DNA of 64,000 nt from Closterium sp. NIES-65. Taxonomy: Eukaryota; Streptophyta; Zygnematophyceae; Desmidiales; Closteriaceae. Positions 42,366 through 64,000 of this stretch are shown in pieces. Position numbers and translations under genes: made by a program. How positions within the stretch are numbered: the first letter of the stretch is position 1; each line of letters opens with the position of its first letter. Below the pieces are notes generated by a model. The model searched no databases. It saw only the letters and a list, made by a program, of their open reading frames with translations, and was not told where the DNA came from. Location of the stretch: assembly GCA_948144175.1 (NCBI GenBank), contig CANXME010002074.1, positions 62,001 to 126,000 on the forward strand. The letters run 5' to 3'.

Positions 42366-43981
42366 GGCTGCGAGTCAGTAGAAGCCTGATGAGAGAGGTG
42401 AGTGCGAAAGAGCAGAGCCAATATGAGATGTGAATTCAGCAGATGACCAAGGGTGGCAAACAGCTAGTCGGGAGTTCGTCTCCTAATAAATAGATATTTG
42501 TCAGGGAGGACCGCCTGTCGACGGCTAACAAGCACATATATTTTTATAGATCCTACTCGGCAATCCCTACGGCTGGTTTGTTAGCTGGTTGATTGGCTGG
42601 TTACAGCTTACATTTGGTTGGTGTGTGTTGGTTGGTGGTCCCGGCAGCAATTCATCTATGAGCGTTAGGTGCAGTCACTGTATTTTGGTGGCTGCCCGAG
42701 CTCCCCGGGTCTGCTCTCGGAACACTAGTGGTGTGGTCTGGTCTGGTGTGGTCTCCCCTGGCCAGTCAATGGACTGCCCGATCTCTTCTGAGCCTGTCGC
42801 GTCCCCGAATCCCGAACCATCTTCAACATGAATGTATCTTCAAGTCTCTCAATTCAACCTGCCCTTCGTATACGGGCATCGCAAAACTCCTGAACATGAG
42901 GGAAGTCCCAGTCGGTTTGCTGACGGGATTTGTTCGCTTGTAATGTTTTGCTATGCCCGTACCGAACGAAACCCACATCGGACCAGCCATCCATGGCAGG
43001 TAATCACGTCGCGCCGCTCTCGTGGCGGCTGACGTTAAATTTTCGGCGCAGATTTCCGCAGCTGTGTGGATGTCTGTGACAGAGAGCCATCAACCATTGC
43101 TCGAGCCGGAATTCCAGGGTGACGTGGGGCTGACACGCGGGCGGGACGCGCTGGAACTGAGGAGTCACCGATCTCCAATCGTAGAGGAGATTCACTCGCT
43201 TGATTCAGCGAAATTGTTGGATGGTTTGAATCTCAAGGGGGACTTGTACTGTAGGGCAAGGTCCAGCCCCGCCCTTGAAAGCATGGAAAGTTCCTCCAAC
43301 CGAATGATGTCGCTTAGCCAGTCGTTCGGAATCGGAGAACGATAACATCGCACGCGGTGAGGAGGTCCCGCTGCTGCGACGAAGGATGCCAGCCGAACGA
43401 TTGACGACGTCTGTGACGACGTCTCTGTTAGTCGCAGTGGCAGCGGGACGGCAAGGTGTGACAGTTGCTTCCATTAGGGGTGTCACGCGCTTACGCACAA
43501 AAGTCTCTTCGCAGTATAATTACGTAATGTCTGGAAGCTATGGTATCTATTCTGTGGTAGTAGTTGAAATTGTCTGACAAGCTTGATTCAATCAGTAGGT
43601 GAGGAAACACCATTGTGTAATGCTAGGTAGACAGGCAGAGTCTATTGGCTACGCCTACCACACGCATGGGGTACAAAAACTGCTGCCCCAATTCTTACTT
43701 TCAGTTACTAGTACACCGATATAGAATCCTGGTACACTTGCCAAGTTCGCTAGCACCAAATGTTGGTTCACTTACAAAAGAAATCTGCACTCAGCTGCCA
43801 CTCTTCTCAGGCTGCACCTGTTCCACCCGCACCATCTGCCCCTGGTGCAGCGGATGAAGACCCTCCTGTGAGTTGAATTCAACAGAAACACATCCCCACA
43901 CCACCTTCAGAACACGGGTGCACCTACCAAAACAGCGGAAACCACAAAACTCGAAAAGGGTGTAGGCGGTGGGCATATTAC
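42366..43981. other. intergenic region between bestrophin copy 3 and NUA
   Basis: No confident gene. A plus-strand ORF of 107 codons at 43022-43345 has no motif I recognise and reads partly antisense to another ORF. 43791-43981 may hold the true 3' end and UTR of the NUA gene. Confidence 0.5.

Positions 43982-64000
<20,019 letters not shown>

Noticed and set aside
43022-43345. 107-codon plus-strand ORF upstream of the bestrophin trio
   Set aside because: No recognisable domain, no codon or splice support, and a competing ORF on the other strand.

Overview
The window is eukaryotic nuclear DNA from the green lineage. It has intron-rich genes with GT-AG junctions, Ty1/copia retroelements, a plant-type FAS1/AGP-like protein and a TPR-type nuclear pore protein that follows the plant NUA pattern. 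The gag/pol style of the first two retroelements (Gly-run and Ala/Gly/Glu-run polyproteins) and the GC-rich, microsatellite-rich background suggest a streptophyte alga, perhaps a zygnematophyte such as Closterium. The species call is inference only.

Layout. 1-12.9 kb: two truncated copia elements, A (+) and B (-), joined tail to tail as a palindrome centred near 6.29 kb, each with its 5' LTR/PBS on the outside. 12.9-19.05 kb: a third, unrelated, decayed copia element C (+) ending in a 396-bp LTR. 19.05-20.36 kb: a small non-coding LTR element D (-) of TRIM type. 20.36-21.06 kb: intergenic DNA holding a detached copy of the P5CR exon 1 end. 21.06-21.99 kb (-): a secreted, probably GPI-anchored FAS1 protein. 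23.2-28.3 kb (+): pyrroline-5-carboxylate reductase in seven exons. 28.86-42.37 kb (-): three tandem bestrophin-family channel genes of eight or nine exons each. 43.98 kb to the window end (-): the 3' part of a NUA/TPR nuclear basket gene, for which I place 28 exons with consistent phases.

The most unusual feature spans the whole genic half (20.6-63.5 kb). Nearly every exon of P5CR and NUA, and several of the bestrophins, is accompanied by one to five short, partly decayed local copies of itself, called exon echoes here. In the same region there are about 35 copies of a short perfect or near-perfect palindrome, arms TTTTGAG and CTCAAAA around a variable four-base centre. Several sit exactly at the joint between two direct repeats of the local sequence, and three sites have grown into arrays. 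This looks like a local duplication process that leaves a palindromic scar. It is not a named element type that I know. Other notable points are a myosin motor exon in inverted duplicate inside a NUA intron, an intron present in one bestrophin paralogue and absent at the same codon in the other two, two intact identical tandem exons in NUA, and an almost identical 1-kb block shared by the two arms of the copia palindrome.

The genes do not form a pathway: proline synthesis, anion transport, cell-surface adhesion and nuclear pore functions are simply neighbours. What they share is the duplication-rich intron landscape.
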